Origin: Pseudomonas sp. GD04019
GTDB lineage: Bacteria > Pseudomonadota > Gammaproteobacteria > Pseudomonadales > Pseudomonadaceae
Reading direction: 5' to 3'
Assembly (NCBI RefSeq): GCF_029837695.1
Contig: NZ_JAOEEA010000010.1
Coordinates: 1 to 64,000 of the forward strand
Length of the DNA stretch: 64,000 nucleotides
Part shown: positions 56,341-64,000 of the stretch, one piece after another
How the letters are laid out: every line of letters starts with the position of its first letter
Numbering within the stretch: position 1 is the stretch's first letter
Program-made: the position numbers and the translations under genes
The notes under the pieces: model-generated
What the model was told of the DNA's origin: nothing
Database searches by the model: none
The model's input: the letters and a program-made list of their open reading frames with translations, nothing else

Positions 56341-57783
56341 TCAGCGCTTGCTCAACACCTCCAGGCAGCGCCCGGTAAGCTGAGTGAAGCGCTGGAAGGC
56401 GACGAACTGCTCGTGCTTGAGCGCTCGCCCGGAAAGCCGGCTGTCGGCATACAGCACCCCGATCTCGCGGGTGCCGGCCAGCAGCGGGGCGATGAAGAAC
56501 ATGCCCTGGCCGAGCATCTGACGCATTGGCAGGGTCACCAGCTCGGCCAGGTTGTAGCTGGCCGGCACCCCCATCCACAGGGCCTCGCGGTTGCGCAGCG
56601 CGTAGCTGAAGATATGCGGCTGCTCGGCCTGCTTGGCCGGCAGCTGGAAGTTCGTCAGCCACTGCTCGGTACCCTCGCCCACCGCACGCTTGGCGCGGAA
56701 GGCGGTCTGCCCGTCGGCCAGCACCGCCAGCATCGCCCGCTCCAGCCCCGCGCCCTGGTGCAGGCCCTTGAGCAGGGTGTCGAGGATCAGGCCGACGTCG
56801 GCCTTCTGGTTGACCATCATGCCCAGGTCCTGCAACGCCTGCTGCATCACCAGCAGGTTCGGCTGCAACAGACGCGCCTTGCGCTCCTGCTGCTGCAGTT
56901 TGATCTGCTCCGGATCGGTGTTGGGAATCAACTTGCACAACTGGCTGGCGCCGAAGGTGGCCGCCACCTCGACCGCTTCCTGGGCGCTCTCCAGCACCTG
57001 CGTGAGCGCATCTTCGGCGCTGACGCCGGTGAACTCCGCCAGTTGCTCCACCAGCTTCTCCATCTCCGGCGAGTCCCAGCCTTCCAGCGCCGCCTCGCTG
57101 ATCTTCACACCGAGGCTGATGGCGCGCACCGCCGGGTCGTGCTGGTTGCCGCTGCCATGGGCGAAGGTCGCCAGTTCGCCCAGGTTCCAACTCTTCACCA
57201 GGCCCTGGGTGAGCTGGCGGAAAGTGATCCCGAGCACCTGGCGCGCCGCGTCGTCCAGCTCAACTCCGGGCTGCTCCAGGGCGTCGGCCAACTCGTCAGC
57301 CTGCTCGCCGCCACAGGCCCAGAAGGCCAGCTCGCCGACCGTGTGCAGCAGCGCGGCGATGAACACCTCTTCCTGATTCTTGGTCAGCACGTAGCCGGCG
57401 ATGTTGCGCGCCTGCACGGCGGCGTGGAACGAACGCGCCAGAAGCATCTGTAACTGCTCGCGCGGCACCCGGGTGAGCAGGCTGTCGATCAGGCTGACCG
57501 ACATGCCGATCAGGCGCACGTTGTCGAAACCGATCAGCACGATGGCTCGCGAGATGGTGCGGATGCTTTCCTGTGAGGGGTTGTAGTAGACGCTGTTACC
57601 GACCCGCAGCACCTTGGAGGTGAGCGAGGCGTCACGCAGCAGCACGTCGGCCAGCTGCTGTACCGAGGCCTTGTCGGCCTGCGACAGGCGATGCAGGTCC
57701 TGCACCACGGCGGCGAGAGCAGGCAATTCGGCCTGATTCAAACGGTCTATCCATGCCTGTAACCCGATACTGCGTTCCGCCAA
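56341..57783 (-). CDS. HDOD-GAF domain signalling protein
   Basis: A 480-residue protein with an HDOD domain (about 20-220; catalytic HD residues are absent as in all HDOD) and a C-terminal GAF-like domain (330-475). Such proteins scaffold c-di-GMP, phosphorelay or stress networks. I chose TTG at 57783 because AGAGG lies 8 nt upstream and similar proteins begin near MAERSIGLQAW; an ATG 37 codons upstream gives an atypical N-terminal tail across a likely promoter. Convergent with mltD, divergent from nppA1. Confidence 0.83.
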   Translation of the reverse strand: MAERSIGLQAWIDRLNQAELPALAAVVQDLHRLSQADKASVQQLADVLLRDASLTSKVLRVGNSVYYNPSQESIRTISRAIVLIGFDNVRLIGMSVSLIDSLLTRVPREQLQMLLARSFHAAVQARNIAGYVLTKNQEEVFIAALLHTVGELAFWACGGEQADELADALEQPGVELDDAARQVLGITFRQLTQGLVKSWNLGELATFAHGSGNQHDPAVRAISLGVKISEAALEGWDSPEMEKLVEQLAEFTGVSAEDALTQVLESAQEAVEVAATFGASQLCKLIPNTDPEQIKLQQQERKARLLQPNLLVMQQALQDLGMMVNQKADVGLILDTLLKGLHQGAGLERAMLAVLADGQTAFRAKRAVGEGTEQWLTNFQLPAKQAEQPHIFSYALRNREALWMGVPASYNLAELVTLPMRQMLGQGMFFIAPLLAGTREIGVLYADSRLSGRALKHEQFVAFQRFTQLTGRCLEVLSKR

Positions 57784-57973
57784 GGCAGCGACCTCTTTGC
57801 AATTTGTTTCAGTGTAATCAAATTGATGGCACACGCCCTGAAAAAGGCACTCTTTTTCCAGCGGATACAAGCTGTTACTGTACCCAGCAGACAAACAAAC
57901 GATGGCCAGGCGCGGGTTTCAACTCGTTCCTGAACCCATGGTCAGAAAGCCCCATGGACCGGACCCCCGCCCG

Positions 57974-59803
57974 ATGCGACCCTTGCTCTCGCTGATTCTC
58001 GGCCTGGCCATGAGCTTTCCCGCCTTCGCAACCCTCAGCGAAAGCCATGGTTACGCCCAGTTCGGCATGCTCAAGTACCCCGCCAGCTTCACCCACTTCG
58101 ACTGGGTCAACCCCGACGCGCCCAAGGGCGGCACGCTGCGGGTCATGGCCTATGGCACGTTCGACACCCTCAACCCTTATAGTTTCAAGGGCAGTAGCCC
58201 GTCGGCGGCGCCCAACTTCCTGCAGTACGGGGTCAGCGAGTTCAACGAACCGCTGATGGTCGGCACCGGTCCCTACGACCCCTCGGGCGACGAGCCAGCC
58301 TCCAGCTACGGGCTGATCGCCAAGAGTGTCGAGTACAGCGAGGACCGCAGCTGGGTGGTGTTCAACCTGCGCAAGGAAGCCCGCTTCCATGACGGCCAGC
58401 CGATCACTGCCTTCGACGTCGCCTTCACCTACCGCACCCTGGTCAAGGACGGGCACCCGCAGTACCGCACCACGCTGCAGGAAGTGCAGCGGGTCGACAT
58501 CCTCAACCGCCACCGCATCCGCTTCGTGTTCAAGCGCGCCGGCAACCCGCTGCTGATCCTGCGCCTGGGCGAGCTGCCGGTAATGGCCCAGCACTACTGG
58601 AAGAAACGCGACTTCAAGGCCACCAGTTTCGATGTGCCAATGGGCAGCGGCCCCTACCGCATCACCCGGGTGGAGCCAGGGCGGCGCCTGGTGTTCGAGC
58701 GGGTCAAGGACTGGTGGGGCGAGAAACTGGCGGTCAACCGCGGCAAGTACAACTTCGACCGGGTCGAGGTAGAGTTCTACCGCGACAGCAGCGTGGCCTT
58801 CGAGGCGTTCAAGGCCGGCGAGTTCGACTTCTACATCGAGCACCAGGCGAAGAACTGGGCCAACGCCTACCGCTTCCCCGCCATCGCCCGTGGCGAGGTG
58901 ATCCGCGCCGAGATCCCGCACCAGATTCCCACCCAGACCCAGGCGCTGTTCATGAACAGTCGCCGCGACATCTTCGCCGCGCGCAAGGTGCGTGAGGCCC
59001 TGGGCCTGATGTTCGACTTCGAGTGGACCAACCGCGCCCTGTTCAACAGCGCCTACAAGCGCAGCCCGAGCTACTACCCCAACAGCGAGTTCGCCGCCAG
59101 CGGCAAGCCGGAAGGCCAGGAATGGCTGCTACTGTCGCCCTATCGCAAGCAGCTGCAGGCCAAGCTGTTCACCCAATCGTTCGCCCTGTCCGCCACCGAT
59201 GGCCGCGGCATTCCTCGCGAGACCCTGCGCAAGGCGCTGGGTCTGCTCGCCGAAGCCGGCTGGAAACCTTCCGGCCAGCATCTGGTCAACGCCAAGGGCG
59301 AGCGCTTGCGCTTCGAGATCCTGCTGGTCAACCCCAACCTGGAACGCATTCTCCAGCCCTACACCGAGAACCTTGCCAGCATCGGCATTCAGGCCGACCT
59401 GCGCACCGTGGACCGTGCCCAGTACAAACAGCGCCTCGACCAGTTCGACTACGACATGATCCTCATGACCCTGCCGCAGAGCCTCAGTCCCGGCCTGGAA
59501 CAATGGCTGTACTTCCACTCCAGCCAGGCCGGCGTGAAAGGCGGCAAGAACTACGCAGGCGTGCGCCACCCGGTGGTCGACGCCCTGCTCGACAAACTGC
59601 TCGCCGCGCAGACCCGCGAGGAGCAGGTGGCCGCCACCAAGGCCCTGGACCGGGTTCTGCTCTGGCAGCACTACAGCATTCCCAACTGGTACATCAATCA
59701 CCATCGCCTGGCGTACCGTAACCGGTTCGCCTTCGTCACCACCCCGCCCTACACCCTGGGGCTGCGGGCCTGGTGGCTGAAGCCCACGGAGACCGTTCGA
59801 TGA
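57974..59803 (+). CDS. nppA1: Peptide ABC transporter binding protein NppA1
   Basis: A 609-residue periplasmic oligopeptide-type (SBP_bac_5) binding protein, YejA-like, with signal peptide after the ATG at 57974 (alternative ATGs at 57902 and 57938 add an unlikely N-terminal tail). Visible landmarks: [16 protein letters not shown] and GSGPYRITRVEPG. In P. aeruginosa NppA1A2BCD imports peptidyl-nucleoside antibiotics and di/tripeptides or microcin C-like compounds. First gene of the operon; the next overlaps it by 4 nt. Confidence 0.9.
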   Translation: MRPLLSLILGLAMSFPAFATLSESHGYAQFGMLKYPASFTHFDWVNPDAPKGGTLRVMAYGTFDTLNPYSFKGSSPSAAPNFLQYGVSEFNEPLMVGTGPYDPSGDEPASSYGLIAKSVEYSEDRSWVVFNLRKEARFHDGQPITAFDVAFTYRTLVKDGHPQYRTTLQEVQRVDILNRHRIRFVFKRAGNPLLILRLGELPVMAQHYWKKRDFKATSFDVPMGSGPYRITRVEPGRRLVFERVKDWWGEKLAVNRGKYNFDRVEVEFYRDSSVAFEAFKAGEFDFYIEHQAKNWANAYRFPAIARGEVIRAEIPHQIPTQTQALFMNSRRDIFAARKVREALGLMFDFEWTNRALFNSAYKRSPSYYPNSEFAASGKPEGQEWLLLSPYRKQLQAKLFTQSFALSATDGRGIPRETLRKALGLLAEAGWKPSGQHLVNAKGERLRFEILLVNPNLERILQPYTENLASIGIQADLRTVDRAQYKQRLDQFDYDMILMTLPQSLSPGLEQWLYFHSSQAGVKGGKNYAGVRHPVVDALLDKLLAAQTREEQVAATKALDRVLLWQHYSIPNWYINHHRLAYRNRFAFVTTPPYTLGLRAWWLKPTETVR

Positions 59804-61623
59804 GCCCTACCCTGCGCACCCTCGGCGCCGCCCTGCTGATGCTGGCCGGCGCGGCCCAGGCCGAACCGCGACACGCCATCACCCTCTACGACGAGCCCCC
59901 CAAGTACCCGGCGGACTTCAAGCACTTCGACTACGTCAATCCGGATGCGCCCAAGGGCGGCATCCTGCGTCAACCGGGTACAGGCGGCTTCGACAGCTTC
60001 AATCCCTTTATCCCCAAAGGCAACGCGGCGGGCATCGGCCTGATCTATGACAGCCTGACCTACCACTCGCCTGACGAACCCTTCACCGAATACGGCCTGC
60101 TCGCCGAGAAGATCGACAAGGCGCCGGACAACAGCTACGTACGCTTCATCCTCAACCCCAAGGCCCGCTTCCACGACGGCACCCCGGTAACCGCGGACGA
60201 CGTGATCTTTACCTTCAACATCCTGCTGGAGAAGGGCGATCCCATGTACCGCCACTATTACGCCGACGTGGCGCAGGTGGTAGCCGAGGACAAGCTGAAG
60301 GTACGCTTCGACTTCAAGCACAAGGACAACCGCGAGCTGCCGTTGATCCTCGGCCAGATCCAGGTGCTGCCCAAGCACTGGTGGGCCACCCGCGACTTTG
60401 GCAAGGGCGGCCTGGAGCCGCCGCTGGGTAGCGGCCCCTATCAGATAGGCAAGGTCTCGCCGGGCAGCTCGGTGCGCTTCGAGCGGGTCAAGGACTGGTG
60501 GGCCAAGGATCTGCCGGTGAGCCGCGGCCTATACAACTTCGATACTATCCAAGTCGACTACTACCGTGACACCCAGGTGGCGCTGGAGGCCTTCAAGGCC
60601 GGCCAGTTCGACGTCAACCTGGAGTACTCGGCCAAGGACTGGAACACCGGCTACGACTGCCCGGCCTTGCGCGACGGCAAGTTCACTATGCAGGCCATCC
60701 CCAACCATAACCCGGCCGGCATGCAGGGCTATGTGTTCAATCTGCGCCGGCCCATGTTCCAGGACCGCCGGGTGCGCGAGGCGATCGCCCAGCTGTTCGA
60801 CTTCGAATGGGCCAGCAAGCAGCTGTTCTACGGCGCCTACAAGCGCACGCACAGCTACTTCGAAAATTCCGAGATGGCCGCCACCGGCCTGCCTTCCGAG
60901 GCCGAGCTGAAGCTGCTGGAGCCGCTGCGCGACAAGCTGCCACCGGAGGTCTTCACCCAGGAGTTCAAGCCGCCGGTCAGCGATGGCAGCGGCATCATCC
61001 GCGAGCAGAGCCGCCGCGCCTTCCAACTGCTCACCGAGGCGGGCTACCGCATCGAGAACGACAAGATGATCGGCCCGGACGGCAAGCAGTTGGTTTTCGA
61101 GTTCCTCAACTTCCAGCCCAACCTGGAGCGGGTGATCCTGCCCTTCAAGCGCAACCTGGCCGAGTTGGGCATCGACCTGCAGATCCGTCGGGTCGATACC
61201 TCGCAGTACATCAACCGCCTGCGCTCGCGCGACTTCGACATGACCTCGGCGATCTGGCCGCAGTCCAGCTCCCCCGGCAACGAGCAGCGCGAGTTCTGGC
61301 ACTCCGCCAGCGCCGACAACCCCGGCAGTCGCAACCTGATGGGCCTGCGTGATCCGGCCATCGACCAACTGGTGGAGGGACTGATCCGCTCCGACTCGCG
61401 CGAATCACTGATCACTCATGCCCGCGCCCTGGACCGCGCCCTGCTCTGGGGGCATTACGTGGTACCCAACTACTACGTGGACACCTGGCGCGTGGCCTAC
61501 TGGCAGCGCTTCGGCCGCCCCAAGGTCGTCCCGCTGTATGACTACGGCCTGATGAGCTGGTGGGAAGAGAAACCGCTGCACGTCGCCCAGCCCAAACCCG
61601 CCGTCGAGCAGGAAGCCCAGTAA
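59800..61623 (+). CDS. nppA2: Peptide ABC transporter binding protein NppA2
   Basis: A 607-residue second binding protein of the same family, with signal peptide 1-20. Similar to NppA1 through [12 protein letters not shown] and [13 protein letters not shown], so the pair arose by duplication. It overlaps nppA1 (ATGA) and is translated with GGAG 8 nt upstream. Two binding proteins per importer would widen substrate range. Confidence 0.91.
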   Translation: MSPTLRTLGAALLMLAGAAQAEPRHAITLYDEPPKYPADFKHFDYVNPDAPKGGILRQPGTGGFDSFNPFIPKGNAAGIGLIYDSLTYHSPDEPFTEYGLLAEKIDKAPDNSYVRFILNPKARFHDGTPVTADDVIFTFNILLEKGDPMYRHYYADVAQVVAEDKLKVRFDFKHKDNRELPLILGQIQVLPKHWWATRDFGKGGLEPPLGSGPYQIGKVSPGSSVRFERVKDWWAKDLPVSRGLYNFDTIQVDYYRDTQVALEAFKAGQFDVNLEYSAKDWNTGYDCPALRDGKFTMQAIPNHNPAGMQGYVFNLRRPMFQDRRVREAIAQLFDFEWASKQLFYGAYKRTHSYFENSEMAATGLPSEAELKLLEPLRDKLPPEVFTQEFKPPVSDGSGIIREQSRRAFQLLTEAGYRIENDKMIGPDGKQLVFEFLNFQPNLERVILPFKRNLAELGIDLQIRRVDTSQYINRLRSRDFDMTSAIWPQSSSPGNEQREFWHSASADNPGSRNLMGLRDPAIDQLVEGLIRSDSRESLITHARALDRALLWGHYVVPNYYVDTWRVAYWQRFGRPKVVPLYDYGLMSWWEEKPLHVAQPKPAVEQEAQ

Positions 61624-62708
61624 TGCTGGCCTATATCCTTCGCCGCCTGCTGCTGATCATCCCCACCCTGCTCGGTATCCTGCTGATCAACTTCATCATC
61701 GTCCAGGCCGCTCCCGGCGGCCCGGTGGAGCAGATGATCGCCAAGCTGGAAGGCTTCGATGCTGCCTCCGGCGGTGCCACCGCACGGGTTTCCGGCGGCG
61801 GCGGCGAAGTCGCCGTGGCCGGCTCCAACTATCGCGGCGGCCAGGGCCTGGACCCGGAGCTGGTGGCCGAGATCGAGAAGATGTACGGCTTCGACAAGTC
61901 CGCCCCCGAACGCTTCTGGCTGATGATCAGCAATTACGCCCAGTTGAACTTCGGCGAGAGCTTCTTCCGCGATGCCACGGTGATCGAGCTGATCCTGGAG
62001 AAGATGCCGGTCTCCATCTCCCTGGGGCTGTGGGGCACGCTGATCACCTACCTGATCTCCATACCCTTAGGGATAGCCAAGGCCACCCGTCACGGCAGCG
62101 CCTTCGATATCTGGACCAGCTCGGCGATCATCATCGGCTACGCCATCCCCGCCTTCCTCTTCGCCATCCTCCTGATCGTGCTGTTCGCCGGTGGCAGCTA
62201 CTGGGACTGGTTCCCCTTGCGTGGGCTGACCTCGGGCAACTTCGACGAACTCAGCCTGGGCGGCAAGATCCTCGACTACTTCTGGCACCTGGCCCTGCCA
62301 GTGACGGCCCTGGTGATCGGCAACTTCGCCACCCTCACCCTGTTGACCAAGAACAGCTTCCTCGACGAGATCGGCAAGCAGTACGTGACCACCGCCCGCG
62401 CCAAGGGCCTGACCGACAGCCGCGTGCTCTACGGTCACGTATTCCGAAACGCCATGCTGATCGTGGTGGCCGGCTTCCCGGCGGCGGTGCTGGGCATCTT
62501 CTTCGCCGGCTCCATGCTGATCGAGGTGATCTTCTCCCTCGACGGCCTCGGACTGCTGGGCTTCGAATCCATCGTCAACCGTGACTATCCGGTAGTGTTC
62601 GGCACCCTGTTCATCTTTTCCCTGTTCGGCCTGGTGGCCAAGCTGGTGAGCGACCTGATGTACACCCTGATCGACCCACGCATCGACTTCGAAAGCCGGG
62701 AGAACTAA
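61623..62708 (+). CDS. nppB: ABC transporter permease NppB (YejB-like)
   Basis: A 361-residue inner membrane permease with six helices and the BPD transport signature. A 40-residue Gly/Ala-rich insertion (near 45-75) after the first helix is characteristic of the YejB subfamily. Its ATG overlaps the nppA2 TAA by 1 nt, indicating coupled translation. Confidence 0.94.
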   Translation: MLAYILRRLLLIIPTLLGILLINFIIVQAAPGGPVEQMIAKLEGFDAASGGATARVSGGGGEVAVAGSNYRGGQGLDPELVAEIEKMYGFDKSAPERFWLMISNYAQLNFGESFFRDATVIELILEKMPVSISLGLWGTLITYLISIPLGIAKATRHGSAFDIWTSSAIIIGYAIPAFLFAILLIVLFAGGSYWDWFPLRGLTSGNFDELSLGGKILDYFWHLALPVTALVIGNFATLTLLTKNSFLDEIGKQYVTTARAKGLTDSRVLYGHVFRNAMLIVVAGFPAAVLGIFFAGSMLIEVIFSLDGLGLLGFESIVNRDYPVVFGTLFIFSLFGLVAKLVSDLMYTLIDPRIDFESREN

Positions 62709-62710
62709 GC

Positions 62711-63730
62711 ATGGCGCTCTCCCCCCTCAATCAACGCCGCCTCGCCCTGTTCAAGTCGCACAAGCGTGGCTGGTGGTCGCTGTGGCTGTTCCTCATCCTG
62801 TTCGTGCTCAGCCTGGGCGCCGAGCTGATCGCCAACGACAAACCGCTGGCAGTGCGCTACGACGGCGAATGGTACTTCCCGGTGGTCAAGCGCTACCCGG
62901 AGACCACCTTCGGCGGCGAGTTCCCGCTGCAGGCCAACTACAAGAGCCCCTACATCCAGGAGCTGATCACGGCGAAGGATGGCTGGATGCTCTGGCCGCC
63001 GATCCCCTTCAGCTACTCCAGCATCAACTACGAACTGCAGGTGCCGGCGCCCGCGCCGCCCTCGGCGCAGAACTGGCTGGGCACCGACGATCAGGGCCGC
63101 GATGTACTGGCCCGGGTGATCTACGGCTTCCGCGTATCGGTGCTGTTCGCCCTGGCGCTGACCCTGGCCAGCTCGGTGATCGGCGTATTCGCCGGCGCCC
63201 TGCAGGGCTACTACGGCGGCTGGGTCGACCTGGCCGGCCAGCGCTTCCTGGAAGTCTGGTCCGGCCTGCCGGTGCTCTACCTGCTGATCATCCTGGCCAG
63301 CTTCGTCCAGCCCAACTTCTGGTGGCTGCTGGGCATCATGCTGCTGTTCTCCTGGATGAGCCTGGTCGACGTGGTACGCGCCGAATTCCTCCGCGGCCGC
63401 AACCTGGAATACGTGCGTGCGGCCCGCGCGTTGGGCATGGGCAACGGCGGCATCATGTTCCACCACATCCTGCCCAACGCCATGGTCTCGACCATGACCT
63501 ATATGCCCTTCATTCTCACGGGCGCCATCGGCACCCTGACCTCGCTGGACTTCCTCGGCTTCGGCCTTCCGGCCGGTGAGCCCTCGCTGGGCGAGCTGGT
63601 GGCCCAGGGCAAGGCCAACCTGCAGGCGCCCTGGCTGGGCATCAGCGCCTTCGCCGTGCTGGCCGTGATGCTCAGCCTGCTGGTGTTCATCGGCGAAGCC
63701 GCCCGCGATGCCTTCGACCCGAGGAAATGA
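62711..63730 (+). CDS. nppC: ABC transporter permease NppC (YejE-like)
   Basis: A 339-residue permease with six helices. The periplasmic extension after helix 1 (RYDGEWYFPVVKRYPETTFGGEFP) is the YejE hallmark. The C-terminal EAA loop ARALGMGNGGIMFHHILPN contacts the ATPase. Two nt separate it from nppB, one from nppD. Confidence 0.95.
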   Translation: MALSPLNQRRLALFKSHKRGWWSLWLFLILFVLSLGAELIANDKPLAVRYDGEWYFPVVKRYPETTFGGEFPLQANYKSPYIQELITAKDGWMLWPPIPFSYSSINYELQVPAPAPPSAQNWLGTDDQGRDVLARVIYGFRVSVLFALALTLASSVIGVFAGALQGYYGGWVDLAGQRFLEVWSGLPVLYLLIILASFVQPNFWWLLGIMLLFSWMSLVDVVRAEFLRGRNLEYVRAARALGMGNGGIMFHHILPNAMVSTMTYMPFILTGAIGTLTSLDFLGFGLPAGEPSLGELVAQGKANLQAPWLGISAFAVLAVMLSLLVFIGEAARDAFDPRK

Positions 63731-63731
63731 G

Positions 63732-64000
63732 ATGACCGATTCGAACAACCTCATCGAAGTGCGCGACCTGGCCGTCGAGTTCGTCACCGGCAACCAGGCC
63801 GTGCGGGTGATCGAAAGCATCAGCTTCGACATCCGCAAGGGCGAGACCCTGGCCCTGGTCGGCGAGAGTGGCTCGGGCAAGTCGGTCACCGCCCATTCGA
63901 TCCTGCGCCTGCTGCCCTACCCGCTGGCCCGCCACCCGGCCGGCAGCATCCAGTACGGCGGCCAGGACCTGCTCAAGCTGGCCCCGGACAAGCTGCGCGG
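63732..64000 (+). CDS. nppD: ABC transporter ATPase NppD, 5' part only
   Basis: The first 89 codons of the importer ATPase, cut by the window end. Walker A GESGSGKS at 44-51. By analogy with YejF it should contain two fused ATPase modules, which cannot be seen. Its ATG lies 1 nt after the nppC stop. Confidence 0.92.
   Translation, partial: MTDSNNLIEVRDLAVEFVTGNQAVRVIESISFDIRKGETLALVGESGSGKSVTAHSILRLLPYPLARHPAGSIQYGGQDLLKLAPDKLR

Overview
The window is chromosomal DNA from a GC-rich Pseudomonas. The order cysI, DUF934, TetR/DUF4442, acuI, sohB, phosphatase, SCP2, phosphotransferase, SDR, nudC, fimL, enoyl-CoA hydratase family gene, nhaB, ldcB, ldcA, dnaQ, rnhA, methyltransferase, gloB, mltD, npp matches, as I remember it, the PA1838-PA1807 stretch of P. 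aeruginosa PAO1. nfuA, cti, metH and the RlmN-like gene also belong to that neighbourhood. A class I.1 lipase with its foldase, PnuC/NadR-like genes and several lipoproteins are interspersed. This suggests a relative of P. aeruginosa in the alcaligenes/mendocina/oleovorans range; I could not check the species. I saw no rRNA, tRNA, CRISPR array, prophage or insertion sequence.

Layout. 0-7.3 kb: a diguanylate cyclase and a REC-CheC protein; nfuA divergent from an adenosine/adenine deaminase; a Tsx-like porin; the membrane-lipid isomerase cti. 7.4-13.6 kb: metH, a small membrane protein, pnuC plus a NadR-like ATPase, and an ion channel whose stop codon abuts a 196-bp MITE-like element. 13.8-17.3 kb: small envelope proteins (osmE, two other lipoproteins, a 28-residue membrane peptide, DUF1883, a cupin) and a GGDEF remnant. 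17.3-21.7 kb: an RlmN-like radical SAM enzyme, an esterase, an LRR-protein kinase fusion and a membrane EEP hydrolase. 21.7-26.3 kb: a reverse-strand set with a polyamine-type binding protein, cupin, FAD amine oxidase and two AraC regulators. 26.5-28.5 kb: lipA-lipH. 28.5-31.9 kb: an EamA transporter with a divergent LysR regulator, DUF2970, a periplasmic binding protein and a 37-residue membrane protein.

32.2-41 kb: sulfite reductase and its DUF934 partner; a TetR/thioesterase pair; sohB-acuI; then a lipid-flavoured series (histidine phosphatase, SCP2, phosphotransferase, SDR). 41-49.4 kb: a membrane protein, a TSUP transporter, a glyoxalase-fold protein, the dienoyl-CoA isomerase-fimL-nudC operon, nhaB and ldcB. 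49.4-57.8 kb: ldcA, dnaQ, rnhA, a methyltransferase, gloB, mltD and an HDOD-GAF protein. 58-64 kb: the nppA1A2BCD ABC importer operon, cut off by the window end inside nppD.

Most genes are ordinary Pseudomonas core genes. What stands out is regulatory: runs of AAN triplets, resembling Hfq/Crc targets, just upstream of the lipase, its neighbouring AraC gene and the polyamine-binding-protein gene; a hairpin that would occlude the ldcA ribosome binding site; an IscR-like dyad between nfuA and the deaminase; palindromes placed inside promoter spacers; and two very small membrane proteins that routine annotation would probably miss. I did not find a convincing new multi-gene defence or biosynthetic system.
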